DNA of 64,000 nt from Noviherbaspirillum humi (lineage in GTDB: Bacteria; Pseudomonadota; Gammaproteobacteria; Burkholderiales; Burkholderiaceae_D), in contig NZ_FZOT01000017.1 in assembly GCF_900188095.1 (NCBI RefSeq), positions 1 to 64,000 on the forward strand, given 5' to 3'. A program made the position numbers and the translations under genes. A model generated the notes under the pieces. That model worked only from the letters and a program-made list of their open reading frames with translations, did not search any database and had not been told where the DNA came from. Position 1 is the first letter of the stretch. Every line of letters starts with the position of its first letter. Of this stretch, positions 6,658 to 18,045 are shown piece after piece.

Positions 6658-7830
6658 TCAAGCGGCCCGTGCCTGTTCCGGCGACCATGCGGATTGCAGG
6701 GCGCGTCGGTCGATCTGCGCAATGCCGGTCAAACCCTGCAAGGCCATGGTGCTTTCGAGTTCCCGCTTGACCGTCGCCAGCATCGCTCCCACCGCCTTTT
6801 CCCCGCCGGCGGCCAGCGCCCACGCCCACGGCCGGCCGAACAGCACTGCCCGGGCGCCCAGCGCCAGCGCCTTGGCCACGTCCTGGCCGCTGCGCACGCC
6901 GCCATCCATCAGCACCTGCAGGCGATCACCCACCGCATCGGCGATGGCAGGCAGGGCGGAAATCGTGGAGGGCGCGCAATCCAGCTGGCGTCCGCCATGG
7001 TTGGAAACCACCACCGCATCGGCGCCGATGTCGTGCGCCGCGCGGGCATCGTCCGGGTCCATGATGCCCTTGATGATGAGCGGGCCGCGCCAGTTCTCGC
7101 GCACCCAGACCAGGTCCTTCCACGTCACCGAAGGATCGAGCTGGCGGTTCACCCAGGCCGACAATTCGCTCATGGTGCGTGCATTCGGAATCGACCCGGC
7201 CAGATTGCCGAACACCAGCGGGCGCCCGCCCAGAGCGACGTCCCGGGTCCAGTGCAGGTGCGCCAGCGCGTTCAGCGCCTTCGCTGCCAAGCGGCCGAGG
7301 CGGAAACTGCTGCCGACGCTGTGGCGCACTTCGCGGTAACGCATGCCATACGCCGCCAGGTCGACGGTGATGAAGAGGGCGCTGCACCGGGCCGACTGGG
7401 CGCGTTGCAGCAGTTCGCGCACGATTCCGCGGTCGCGCATCATGTAGAGCTGGAACCAGAATGGGGCGTTGATGGCCTTGCTTACTTCTTCAATGGAGCA
7501 GACCGACAGCGTCGACAGCGAAAACGGGATGCCGGCGGCAACGGCTGCCCGCGCCGCTTGCACTTCGCCCCTGCGCGCCATCATGCCGGCGAAGCCGACC
7601 GGCGCCAGGGCCAGCGGCAAGGCGAGCCGCTGGCCCAGGAGTTCGGTGGACGTGTCCAGATGCTCGACGTTCCACATCACGCGTTGGCGCAGGCGCAGTG
7701 TGCGCAGATCGGCCCGATTGGCGGCGAGCGTGATTTCGTCGTAACTTCCGCCGTCGATATAGTCGAACAGGGCGCGCGGCAGCCGCTGCCTGGCAAGGGT
7801 ACGGTAGTCTTCGATCGAGGCGGGAGTCAT
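6658..7830 (-). CDS. FMN-dependent alpha-hydroxyacid dehydrogenase (LldD family)
   Basis: A 390-residue TIM-barrel flavoenzyme oxidising L-lactate or a related 2-hydroxy acid to the 2-keto acid. Visible family signatures: FDYIDGGSYDE near the N-terminus, LALAPVGFAGM, FWFQLYM, the catalytic His in SNHGGRQLD near residue 277, DGGVRSGQDV and ARAVLFGRPW for FMN phosphate binding. The start at 7830 is set by the family N-terminus. The usual membrane-association loop region is present (ITVDLAAYGMRYREVR), so lactate dehydrogenase, mandelate dehydrogenase and glycolate oxidase remain possible. It stands alone, divergent from the ATP-grasp gene. Confidence 0.85.
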   Translation of the reverse strand: MTPASIEDYRTLARQRLPRALFDYIDGGSYDEITLAANRADLRTLRLRQRVMWNVEHLDTSTELLGQRLALPLALAPVGFAGMMARRGEVQAARAAVAAGIPFSLSTLSVCSIEEVSKAINAPFWFQLYMMRDRGIVRELLQRAQSARCSALFITVDLAAYGMRYREVRHSVGSSFRLGRLAAKALNALAHLHWTRDVALGGRPLVFGNLAGSIPNARTMSELSAWVNRQLDPSVTWKDLVWVRENWRGPLIIKGIMDPDDARAAHDIGADAVVVSNHGGRQLDCAPSTISALPAIADAVGDRLQVLMDGGVRSGQDVAKALALGARAVLFGRPWAWALAAGGEKAVGAMLATVKRELESTMALQGLTGIAQIDRRALQSAWSPEQARAA

Positions 7831-8184
7831 GGCGGAGGGGGCCCTGGAAGATGTTGAGAGTGAGAAAAAGCATAAAAACCCTGGGCAGCGAGGGCAAGGC
7901 GCGAAATGACGATGCCTGCGTTCAGTCAACCATGTCAGCTTTCTGCAAGGGCATTATTAAGGCGAGGCGGAACAGTATTGCAAGGCTGGAGAAGCGACAG
8001 CGCATCCTTTTGTTTCCATATTTGCGCTATGGCATGTATTGAGTGAATATCGGCCCAATAAACTCCGTCATAGGAATTTACTTGCGGTGTAACAATTAGT
8101 TATGAAGCGCTCTGAGTACAGTTGTTTTGCCAGCGCACCAGTTGAGGCGCTGTAAAAAACAATAGACACACTCAGGGAGTCGAC
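7831..8184. other. Divergent intergenic region
   Basis: These 354 bases separate the hydroxyacid dehydrogenase (minus) and the ATP-grasp gene (plus) and should carry both promoters. The right half (8040-8170) is AT-richer than the surroundings. I see no convincing -35/-10 pair, hairpin or open frame. Confidence 0.4.
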
Positions 8185-9327
8185 ATGGCTGATTTCGTAT
8201 TGGTCGGAAAGAGCCGCTTCGTGGTGATAGCGGTGCTGCAGACAATCTACAGTTCGCGCAGGGCGGGGTGCGTCGTGTTCGGCGACGAGGAGACGCGCAG
8301 CTTTCGATGGTCGACGATGTGTCGCCGACATGTCGAGATACGTTTCGATGGTTCGGATGACCAGCGGTTTCTCGACTGCGTCAACGCCATGGCGGCAGAG
8401 AATCCGGATCTGGTCCTGATTCCCTGCGACTGCGACGGCATACGCTTGACCGACCGGGTAAAGCATCGACTCAAGGTTAGAACGACGCCGATTCCGCAAG
8501 CAGCGACGCTGGAGATGTTCGACGACAAATGGCGTTTTTATGAGTTCTGCCGTCAGCACGAGCTGCCGACGCCGGACACCTTCTTCGTCGGCGAAAAAGC
8601 CGCGCTCGACTTTGATGTCATCGTCTCCCGCCTAGGCCTGCCCTTCATGCTCAAGCCGGCCAACCAGGCCGGTTCGATCGGCGTGCAGGTGGTACGCAGC
8701 CGTCAGCATTTCGAGGAAGCCATCTGCCGCAATCCCGAATACCGATTCGGCCGCCTGATCGCCCAGCGCTACATCGATGGTGTCGACATCGACCTCAGCC
8801 TGCTGGCGGTGCAAGGCGAGGTGCGGGCGTTCGCGATCCAGAAGAACGATGGCGTGGAAATCAATTTCGTGCCGCACGCGCAGCTCGAAACGCTTGCCGC
8901 GTTGGTGCCGAGATTGAGCAATTACCACGGCCTGATGCATATCGACGCCCGCATCGACCGCAAGACCGGCGCGCTCTATCTCATCGAATGCAATCCGCGT
9001 TTCTGGGCCTCGCTGACGGAAGCGGCATGGTGCGGCCTGGACTTCGTGCAGGCGACGCTGCAGGCGGAAAGGCTGGCGAACGAAAAAGCTCGGGTGGCGG
9101 GCCTGACACAGGGAACCGCCTATACCCGCCATCCGCTGATCAGGCCGGCATCATGGCCGCTGCTGCTGGCGCCCGGGGTACGCGGTCGGCTGATGCGCGC
9201 AATGATGCTCGACCCCTATAGCGTCAAGACCTTCCTGTCCTTGCTGCCGGAGATCGCCTGGCGCTACGCCAACAAGCGCGCCTTCTCGGGCGTGCGTCGT
9301 CTGCGTCCGCGCAAGGCGGCACTTTGA
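8185..9327 (+). CDS. ATP-grasp family ligase-like protein
   Basis: A 380-residue protein with a CarB-type ATP-grasp core: nucleotide-binding N-domain, the PFMLKPANQAGSIGVQVV loop (about residues 152-169), RYIDGVDIDLSLLAVQGE, and the metal-binding end LYLIECNPRFWASL. Enzymes of this fold activate a carboxylate with ATP and join it to an amine, thiol or another acid; the substrate cannot be read from the sequence. CAGGGAG lies 6 bases before the ATG. No pathway partner is adjacent: left is a divergent lactate-type dehydrogenase, right a convergent exported protein. It could modify a peptide, cell-wall precursor or lipid; none of these is shown. Confidence 0.8.
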   Translation: MADFVLVGKSRFVVIAVLQTIYSSRRAGCVVFGDEETRSFRWSTMCRRHVEIRFDGSDDQRFLDCVNAMAAENPDLVLIPCDCDGIRLTDRVKHRLKVRTTPIPQAATLEMFDDKWRFYEFCRQHELPTPDTFFVGEKAALDFDVIVSRLGLPFMLKPANQAGSIGVQVVRSRQHFEEAICRNPEYRFGRLIAQRYIDGVDIDLSLLAVQGEVRAFAIQKNDGVEINFVPHAQLETLAALVPRLSNYHGLMHIDARIDRKTGALYLIECNPRFWASLTEAAWCGLDFVQATLQAERLANEKARVAGLTQGTAYTRHPLIRPASWPLLLAPGVRGRLMRAMMLDPYSVKTFLSLLPEIAWRYANKRAFSGVRRLRPRKAAL

Positions 9328-9366
9328 GAGGCGTTGAATAAAGGCTGGCGGAAAAGCGTCCGGGCC

Positions 9367-9798
9367 TCAGGACCTGACGCACATGGTCTGGTAGCTTTCC
9401 GCGATCCGCCTCGCCCTGCGCTTGGCCTTCTCCGTCGATTTCATCGGCGCGCTGGCGGCATCCTCCTGCGCCCAGCGCAGCTTTTGCGCCAGCGAGGTGC
9501 AGCGCTTCTGTTCCACTTGCTGGGCACGGGCGGCGTGAATTCGGGCTTTTTCATCCTGCCGCTCCTGCTTCGTCCGCTCGGCCTGGATGCGCGCGAGTTC
9601 CTGCTTCTCCCGCGCGAGCCGTCGCGCCGCTTCAGGATCGGCTGGCGGGTTGGCGAGATCCATGCGCTGTCCGCCGGGGCAGGGCGCATCGCCGTAGGTG
9701 GTCGTGCCGTTGCTCTCGCACTTGTAGACGGCGAAGGCCGGCGCAGCATGCAGGCCGCCGGCGCACAACATCATGCACAGCAGGGCGCGCAAGCTCAT
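9367..9798 (-). CDS. Exported DUF4124-like coiled-coil protein
   Basis: A 143-residue protein with a clear signal peptide (SLRALLCMMLCAGGLHAAPAFA) and, directly after cleavage, VYKCESNGTTTYGDAPCPGGQ, the short Cys-containing motif of DUF4124. A long charged helix rich in Arg, Lys, Glu and Gln follows (about residues 50-115), then two further Cys residues near the end that may form disulfides. It is probably periplasmic. Its start overlaps the stop of the GlcD-like gene by four bases (ATGA), which fixes the start and makes it the last gene of a coupled operon. Confidence 0.75.
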   Translation of the reverse strand: MSLRALLCMMLCAGGLHAAPAFAVYKCESNGTTTYGDAPCPGGQRMDLANPPADPEAARRLAREKQELARIQAERTKQERQDEKARIHAARAQQVEQKRCTSLAQKLRWAQEDAASAPMKSTEKAKRRARRIAESYQTMCVRS

Positions 9799-11197
9799 AT
9801 CACCTTCCCGGGATTCATGATGTTTTTCGGATCGAGTGCTTGCTTCAATGCCCGCATCAGTCCCATCTCGATGTCCGACTTGTAGCGGCAAATCTCATCG
9901 CGCTTGAGCGCGCCGAGCCCGTGTTCTGCCGAAATCGAGCCGGTGAATTCATGCACGCTGTCATGCACCACCTTGTTGACCTCCGGCTGGCGCTTGATGA
10001 AGTCTTCATCGGCGGCATTTTCCGGCGCCGAGACGTTGTAGTGCAGATTGCCGTCGCCGAGATGGCCAAAGGTCACCATGCGGCAGCCCGGGAAGCTTTC
10101 CTGAAGCCGCTGATCGGTCATGCGGATGTAGTCGCCGATGCGCGAGATCGGCACCGAGATGTCGTGCTTGATGTTCTTGCCTTCCTCGGCCTGCGCCAGC
10201 GGGATGTGCTCTCGCAGGTTCCACAGGCCCTTGGACTGGGCGATAGACGAAGCCACCACCGCATCCTGAATCACTTCCTGCTCCAGCGCGGCGGTGATCA
10301 CCGCTTCCAGCATGGCATTGGCATGCTCTTCAGACTCGCTGTCGGACAGCTCGAGCAGCACATATTGCGGATAGCGGTCGGGGAAGGGCGACTTCAGCTG
10401 CGGAAAATGCTTGGCCACCAGCGCCAGGCAAAAGTCCGACATCAGTTCGAACCCGGTCAGCGTGGCGCCGCATTTGCCCTGCGCCAGCGATAACAGCTGC
10501 AGCGCGTCATCGGCCGACTGCATGGCGGCGAAGGCGGTGAGTCGGACCTTGGGTTGCGGGAACAGCTTCATCACGGCGGCGGTGATGACGCCGAGCGTGC
10601 CCTCGGCGCCGATGTAGAGATCGCGCAGGTCGTAGCCGGTATTGTCCTTGCGAAGGCCGCGCAAACCATTCCAGATTTCACCCTGCGCCGTCACCACTTC
10701 CAGGCCGAGGCACAGCTCGCGCGTGTTCCCGTAACGGAGTACCGCCGTGCCGCCGGCATTGGTTGCAAGATTGCCGCCGATGGTGCAGCTGCCTTCGGCC
10801 GCCAGCGAGAGCGGGAACAGCCTGCCGGCGTCGGCCGCCGCCACCTGGACCTGCTGCAGGATGGCGCCCGCTTCCACCGTCATGGTGTTGTTGATGGTGT
10901 CGACGGCACGGATGCGGTTCATGCGGTTGAGCGAGAGCACGATCGCCTGTCCGCTTTCATCCGGCACGCTGCCCAGCACCAGGCCGGTATTGCCGCCCTG
11001 GGGCACTACCGGCACGCGGAATTCATTGCACAGCCTGACGATGGCTGCGACTTCCTCGGTGGTGGAAGGGCGAATGACGGCTTGTGCCCGGCCGGTGAAG
11101 CGGCGGCGCCAGTCGGTGAGATAGCCTGCCATGTCGGCCGGCTCGGTAATCACGTGCGGCGCGCCGACCGCTTGCCGGCACTGCTCGAGGAAGTCGT

Positions 11198-11201
<4 letters not shown>
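9795..11201 (-). CDS. FAD-linked 2-hydroxyacid oxidase (GlcD / D-LDH type)
   Basis: A 468-residue flavoprotein of the PCMH-type FAD family. FAD-binding signatures: VPVVPQGGNTGLVLGS near residue 75, CTIGGNLATNAGGTAVLRYGNTRE and GAEGTLGVITAA; the C-terminal FAD-oxidase domain ends with SAEHGLGALKRDE and LDPKNIMNPGKV. It oxidises D-lactate, D-2-hydroxyglutarate or glycolate, passing electrons to the quinone pool or an electron-transfer flavoprotein; which acid is not decided by the sequence. No GlcE/GlcF partners are adjacent, favouring a stand-alone D-2-hydroxyacid dehydrogenase. It is coupled to the DUF2069-like gene upstream by an ATGA overlap. Confidence 0.85.
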
Positions 11202-13545
<2,344 letters not shown>

Positions 13546-13577
13546 CGACGCTGCCTGTTCGTCTCAGCTGCGGTGAT

Positions 13578-13895
13578 TCAGAAGGAAGCCTGTCCGGTCA
13601 GCATCTGCCAGTACATCACCCAATCGCCCATCAATGAATAAAGCGGGTGCTTGAAGGTCATCGGCTGATTTTTCTCAAAGAAAAAATGGCCGATCCAGGC
13701 AAAACCGTAGCCTGCAGTCAGCGCCCCGAGCAGCCACCAGAAGTTGCCCGTGACCAGCGCCACGCCGATGCAGATCAGCGCAAGCGTCGATCCGGCGAAA
13801 TGCAGCTCCCGGCAGGTGCGGTTTGAATGTTCGCTCAGATAAACCGGGTAGAAGTCGTCGAAGGAAGCGAAATCCCGTTTAAGCACGGTGGACAT
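13578..13895 (-). CDS. DUF962 / Mpo1-like membrane protein
   Basis: A 105-residue protein with two hydrophobic segments and the family signatures FYPVYLSEHSNRTCRELHFAGS and AWIGHFFFEKNQPMTFKHPLYSLMGD. The His residues of these motifs bind iron in yeast Mpo1, a dioxygenase that shortens 2-hydroxy fatty acids; whether the bacterial protein does the same is unknown. GGGGAG precedes the ATG by 6 bases. It converges on the YihY gene. Confidence 0.8.
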   Translation of the reverse strand: MSTVLKRDFASFDDFYPVYLSEHSNRTCRELHFAGSTLALICIGVALVTGNFWWLLGALTAGYGFAWIGHFFFEKNQPMTFKHPLYSLMGDWVMYWQMLTGQASF

Positions 13896-13957
13896 GGTGT
13901 TCTCCCCAAGGAATCGATGTGTTCAGCGTAGTCCCAAATCCGGCGATTGCAACCCAT

Positions 13958-14761
13958 TCATGCCGTCGCGAAGTCGAACAGATGGTCGAGCACCGCGTCC
14001 GGCTGATCCGTCATCAATGCATGGCCGCAAGGCAGCTGCGTTACTTTCGCCTGCGGCAGCGCGGTGGTCAGCCGGGCGGCGGCCTTGGGCGGCGTCATCT
14101 GATCGCTTTGCCCCAGCAGGAACAGGGTCGGACAGGTTACGGCTCGCGCCGCTTCCTCGCCGCCGGCGTAGGCGTTGCAGGCGCTGAAGTCGGTATGGAA
14201 CACCGGTTCCGGATTAGTTTGCGCAATGCGCTGCATCAGGCGGCGGTTGCCGCCCTGAACCGAAAAGCCTGGTCCCGGAAACGAAGGCTTCTGGGCGATG
14301 CCGGAATGCGACCAGATGTTCACCATATCGATCGCCTGCTGCGGCTTTTCTCGTGAGGTTTCCAGCAGCGCCGGCGACACCCGCATCGGGAAGGCGGTTG
14401 CCAGCAAGGCCAGTTTGCACACCCGCTGCGGGGCGTCGGCGGCCGCCTGCAGGGCGATGAGCGAGCCCATGCTGTGGCCAGCGAGCAGGGCCTTTTCCAC
14501 GCCGGCCGCATCCAGCAGCGCGAGGATCCACTGCGCCATGGCGTCGACGCTGGTCAGCGCCGGTCCGCCGCTGCGGCCGTGACCAGGCAGGTCGGGCGCC
14601 AGCACCGCATGGCCATGATGGGCGAAATAGCGCGACTGCAGGGCCCAGACCGAGTGGTCATGCTGGGCGCCATGAATGAAGACAACACAGGGCAATGCCG
14701 GATCGAACGGCTTGCCGCCGGTGTAGCAGTAAGCAGGTTTCCCGTAAACCTGGAGCAGCAT
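13958..14761 (-). CDS. Alpha/beta hydrolase
   Basis: A 267-residue alpha/beta-hydrolase: oxyanion region VVFIHGAQHDHSVW, nucleophile elbow GHSMGS near residue 97, acid Asp in LLGQSDQMTPP and catalytic His in CGHALM. It probably cleaves a small ester or related bond; the substrate is unknown. It starts two bases after the metY stop, so the two genes form an operon. In Burkholderiales such hydrolases often follow metY, and a link to homoserine esters or thioesters is possible but unproven. Confidence 0.8.
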   Translation of the reverse strand: MLLQVYGKPAYCYTGGKPFDPALPCVVFIHGAQHDHSVWALQSRYFAHHGHAVLAPDLPGHGRSGGPALTSVDAMAQWILALLDAAGVEKALLAGHSMGSLIALQAAADAPQRVCKLALLATAFPMRVSPALLETSREKPQQAIDMVNIWSHSGIAQKPSFPGPGFSVQGGNRRLMQRIAQTNPEPVFHTDFSACNAYAGGEEAARAVTCPTLFLLGQSDQMTPPKAAARLTTALPQAKVTQLPCGHALMTDQPDAVLDHLFDFATA

Positions 14762-14763
14762 GG

Positions 14764-16077
14764 TCAGGCTCCTTTCTGGGCGGCTCGCAAGCCGCGCGAC
14801 AGGTCTTCGATCAGGTCGTCAGCATCCTCAAGCCCCACCGACAGGCGCATCGTGCCTTCCCGTATGCCGGCGGCTTCCAGTTGCGCCGCCGGCACCCGAA
14901 AATGCGTGGTGGAGGCGGGATGGATCACCAGCGACTTGGCGTCGCCCACGTTGGCCAGATGGGAAAAGATGCGCAGCGCTTCAACGAAGCGCCGGCCCGC
15001 CGCCCGGTCGCCTTTGATGCTGAAGGAGAACACCGCGCCGCAGCCTCTGGGCAGCAGCTGCCGCGCCAGCGCATGGTCGGGATGGTTTTCCAGCTCCGGA
15101 TACGAAACGGACTCCACCGCCGGATGGGCAGCGAGAAACGCCACCACGCGGCGGGTATTGGCAACGTGGCGCTCCATGCGCAGGCTCAACGTTTCGATGC
15201 CCTGCAGGATGGCGAAGGCATTGTGCGGACTCATCACCGCGCCGAAGTCGCGCAGACCCTCGCGCCGCGCCCGCAGCGAAAAGGCGGCGACGCTGGATTC
15301 CTCGGTGAAGACCATGCCATGGAAACCGTCGTACGGTTCGCACAATTCGGCGAAGCGGCCGGTCTTTTCGTAGGCCAGCTGCCAGTCGAAGGTGCCGCCG
15401 TCGACCAGCAGGCCGCCGATGGCGGTGCCATGGCCGCAGAGGAATTTGGTGGCGGAGTGGAAGACGAGGTCGGCGCCGTGATCGAAGGGCTTGAGCAGGT
15501 AGGGCGTGGTGAAGGTGCCGTCCACCATCAGCGGCAGGTGATGCTCATGCGCCAACTGCGACAGGCGCGGGATGTCCAGCACATCCAGGCCCGGATTGCC
15601 GAGGGTCTCGCCGAACAGGACTTTGGTATTGGGGCGGATGGCGGCGCGCCAGGCGTCGATGTCGCGCGGGTTCACGAAGGTGGTCTCGATGCCGAAACGC
15701 TTGAGCGTGTAGGCAAGCAAGTTCTGCGAGCCGCCATACAGCGCGCGCGACGCGACGATATGGGAACCGGCGCCGGCGATGGTGCTCAGCCCGAGGTGCA
15801 TCGCCGCCTGTCCGCTGGCCACCGCCAGGCCGGCCACGCCGCCTTCCAGCGCCGCGATGCGTTCCTCCAGCACCGCATTCGTCGGATTCGAGATGCGCGA
15901 ATACACATGGCCGGCGCGCTCCATGTTGAACAGGGCCGCCGCATGGTCGGAATCCTTGAAGACGAAGGACGTGGTGAGGTAGATCGGGGTGGCGCGGGCG
16001 CCGGTCGCCGGATCGGGCGCCGCGCCGGCATGCAGGGCCAGGGTATCGAAACCGGGATAATGCGGTTCGCCGCTCAT
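14764..16077 (-). CDS. metY: O-acetylhomoserine sulfhydrylase (aminocarboxypropyltransferase)
   Basis: A 437-residue PLP enzyme of the Cys/Met metabolism family that makes homocysteine from O-acetylhomoserine and sulfide. Signatures: FDTLALHAGAAPDPATGARATPIYLTTSF at the N-terminus, YSRISNPTNAVLEERIAALEGG, the PLP Lys in HSATKFLCGHG near residue 209, and FSFSIKG. The length and the early 'FDTLALHAG' favour MetY over cystathionine gamma-synthase. It is the first gene of a two-gene operon with the hydrolase and is divergent from the CBS-domain gene. Confidence 0.85.
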   Translation of the reverse strand: MSGEPHYPGFDTLALHAGAAPDPATGARATPIYLTTSFVFKDSDHAAALFNMERAGHVYSRISNPTNAVLEERIAALEGGVAGLAVASGQAAMHLGLSTIAGAGSHIVASRALYGGSQNLLAYTLKRFGIETTFVNPRDIDAWRAAIRPNTKVLFGETLGNPGLDVLDIPRLSQLAHEHHLPLMVDGTFTTPYLLKPFDHGADLVFHSATKFLCGHGTAIGGLLVDGGTFDWQLAYEKTGRFAELCEPYDGFHGMVFTEESSVAAFSLRARREGLRDFGAVMSPHNAFAILQGIETLSLRMERHVANTRRVVAFLAAHPAVESVSYPELENHPDHALARQLLPRGCGAVFSFSIKGDRAAGRRFVEALRIFSHLANVGDAKSLVIHPASTTHFRVPAAQLEAAGIREGTMRLSVGLEDADDLIEDLSRGLRAAQKGA

Positions 16078-16234
16078 TGGCGTGTCTCCTGTTCTGGGGT
16101 AAGCATTCTTATGCCTGCCATCCTAACACCGAATGCGCTCTGTCCAGGCTCATGCCGCGGTCGCTCCCTGCTGGATTTTTGCGGCGCGTTAGGCTACATT
16201 GCTCGTGTAAAAACGATAACCTAAAGGGCAAAGC

Positions 16235-16681
16235 ATGAAAGTATCCGAGATCCTCAAGGTCAAGGGAGACATCCTCTACACAGTCAGCCCGGATACGCCG
16301 ATGCGCGACGCTGTCGACACCATGGCCGAGCGGGATATCGGTTCCCTGGTGGTGATGGAGTTCGGCGAACTGGTCGGCATGCTCACCTTCCGCGAAGTAA
16401 TGAAGACGCTGTACCAGAACAAGGGCAGCATCGGCACCGAGACCGTGCGCAAGCACATGGACGATCATCCGATCTCGATCACGCCCGACACCGAGGTGAA
16501 CGAAGTGCGGCGCCTGATGCTGGAGCGCCATGCGCGCTACGTTCCGGTGATGGACGCCAAGACCTTGCTAGGTGTCATATCGTTCTACGACGTCGCCAAG
16601 GCAGTGCTGGAGGCGCAGAGCTTCGAGAACAAGATGCTCAAGGCCTACATCCGCGACTGGCCGGCCGAAACCGACGAATAA
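16235..16681 (+). CDS. CBS-domain protein
   Basis: A 148-residue soluble protein consisting of two CBS repeats: MRDAVDTMAERDIGSLVVMEFGELVGMLTFREVM and VNEVRRLMLERHARYVPVMDAKTLLGVISFYDVAKAVL. CBS pairs bind adenosyl nucleotides such as AMP, ATP or S-adenosylmethionine and control a partner; no effector domain is attached. AAAGGG lies 8 bases before the ATG. Its neighbour metY (divergent) makes a SAM-ligand role tempting but unsupported. Confidence 0.85.
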   Translation: MKVSEILKVKGDILYTVSPDTPMRDAVDTMAERDIGSLVVMEFGELVGMLTFREVMKTLYQNKGSIGTETVRKHMDDHPISITPDTEVNEVRRLMLERHARYVPVMDAKTLLGVISFYDVAKAVLEAQSFENKMLKAYIRDWPAETDE

Positions 16682-16819
16682 TCTTTCTTATTCCGCCTTC
16701 CTGCATGTTTTCACGCTCTCGGGCGCGCTTTTCCGGATCGATGGCCGTCCTGGCGGCGGCCGTTAATCCGGCTCAATACGGTAGAATGCTGGCTTTCCTG
16801 CATCTCCTCCATTCCTACC

Positions 16820-17929
16820 ATGTCCGGCAATACCATAGGCACGCTCTTCACAGTCACTACCTTCGGCGAATCCCATGGGCCGGCCATCGGCTGCGTGGTG
16901 GATGGCTGCCCGCCGGGCATGGAACTGTCGGAAGCCGACATCCAGCCCGAGCTCGACAGGCGCAAGCCAGGCACCTCGCGCCACGTCACCCAGCGCCAGG
17001 AAGCTGATCGGGTTGAAATCCTGTCCGGCGTTTTTGAAGGCAGGACCACCGGCACGCCGATCGCGCTGCTGATCCGCAATGAGGATCAGCGTAGCAAGGA
17101 CTACGGCAACATCCTCGATACCTTCCGCCCCGGTCACGCCGACTACACCTATTGGCAGAAATACGGGATTCGCGATCCCCGCGGCGGCGGCCGTTCCTCC
17201 GCGCGGCTGACCGCGCCGGTCGTCGGCGCGGCGGCGATCGCCCGCAAGTGGCTGCAGCTGCAGTACGGCACCCGCTTCAAGGGATGCATGAGCCAGCTCG
17301 GCGAGTTGCCGATCCCGTTCGAATCCTGGGAACATGTGCCGAACAATCCTTTCTTCGCCGCCAATGCCGGCATGATCCCGCAGCTCGAGGAGTACATGGA
17401 TGCGCTGCGCAAGAGCGGCGATTCCTGCGGCGCCCGCATCGACGTGGTGGCCGAGAACGTGCCGGTCGGCCTGGGCGAACCGCTCTACGACAAGCTGGAT
17501 GCCGACATCGCCCACGCCATGATGGGCATCAACGCGGTCAAGGGCGTGGAGATCGGCGCCGGCTTCCGCTCCATCGCGCAGAAAGGCAGCGAACACGGCG
17601 ACGAACTGACGCCGGAAGGCTTCGTCACCAACAATGCCGGCGGCATCCTCGGCGGGATCTCGACCGGCCAGGACATCACCGTGTCTATCGCCATCAAGCC
17701 CACCTCCAGCATCCGCACGCCGCGCCGCTCGATCGACAAGGATGGCAAGCCGATCAGCGTCGAAACCTTCGGCCGCCACGATCCCTGCGTCGGCATCCGC
17801 GCCACGCCGATCGCCGAAGCCATGCTGGCGCTGGTCCTGATGGACCATGCCCTGCGCCATCGCGCGCAATGCGGCGACGTCAGCGTTGCCACGCCGCGCA
17901 TTGCCGCGGCTGTCGGACGGGCCGGCTGA
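16820..17929 (+). CDS. aroC: Chorismate synthase
   Basis: A 369-residue FMN-requiring enzyme that converts 5-enolpyruvylshikimate-3-phosphate to chorismate, the last shared step to tryptophan, phenylalanine, tyrosine and folate. Signatures: [27 protein letters not shown] at the N-terminus, [36 protein letters not shown] and the C-terminal [17 protein letters not shown]. Normal length for the family. A possible weak terminator follows at 17947-17977. The trp and folC genes lie further along the same strand but are not in this transcript. Confidence 0.97.
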   Translation: MSGNTIGTLFTVTTFGESHGPAIGCVVDGCPPGMELSEADIQPELDRRKPGTSRHVTQRQEADRVEILSGVFEGRTTGTPIALLIRNEDQRSKDYGNILDTFRPGHADYTYWQKYGIRDPRGGGRSSARLTAPVVGAAAIARKWLQLQYGTRFKGCMSQLGELPIPFESWEHVPNNPFFAANAGMIPQLEEYMDALRKSGDSCGARIDVVAENVPVGLGEPLYDKLDADIAHAMMGINAVKGVEIGAGFRSIAQKGSEHGDELTPEGFVTNNAGGILGGISTGQDITVSIAIKPTSSIRTPRRSIDKDGKPISVETFGRHDPCVGIRATPIAEAMLALVLMDHALRHRAQCGDVSVATPRIAAAVGRAG

Positions 17930-17946
17930 TCAATTCCTTCATTCCC

Positions 17947-17977
17947 AGCGGCGCCCGGCGCCGCTGAATCCATTTTT
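17947..17977 (+). terminator. Possible terminator after aroC
   Basis: An AGCGGC/GCCGCT stem with a GC-rich seven-base loop is followed, seven bases later, by five T residues. The gap before the T run makes it a weak candidate. Confidence 0.4.
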
Positions 17978-18045
17978 CCAATCATCGCGTCAGAAGGGGC
18001 GGGCTCCGGGCCGGCCTGCGCAATCGGAATCTTCCTGGAACGACC

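Noticed and set aside
14695-16224. Long plus-strand frame opposite metY
   Set aside because: Shadow of metY, whose PLP and family motifs are clear on the minus strand.
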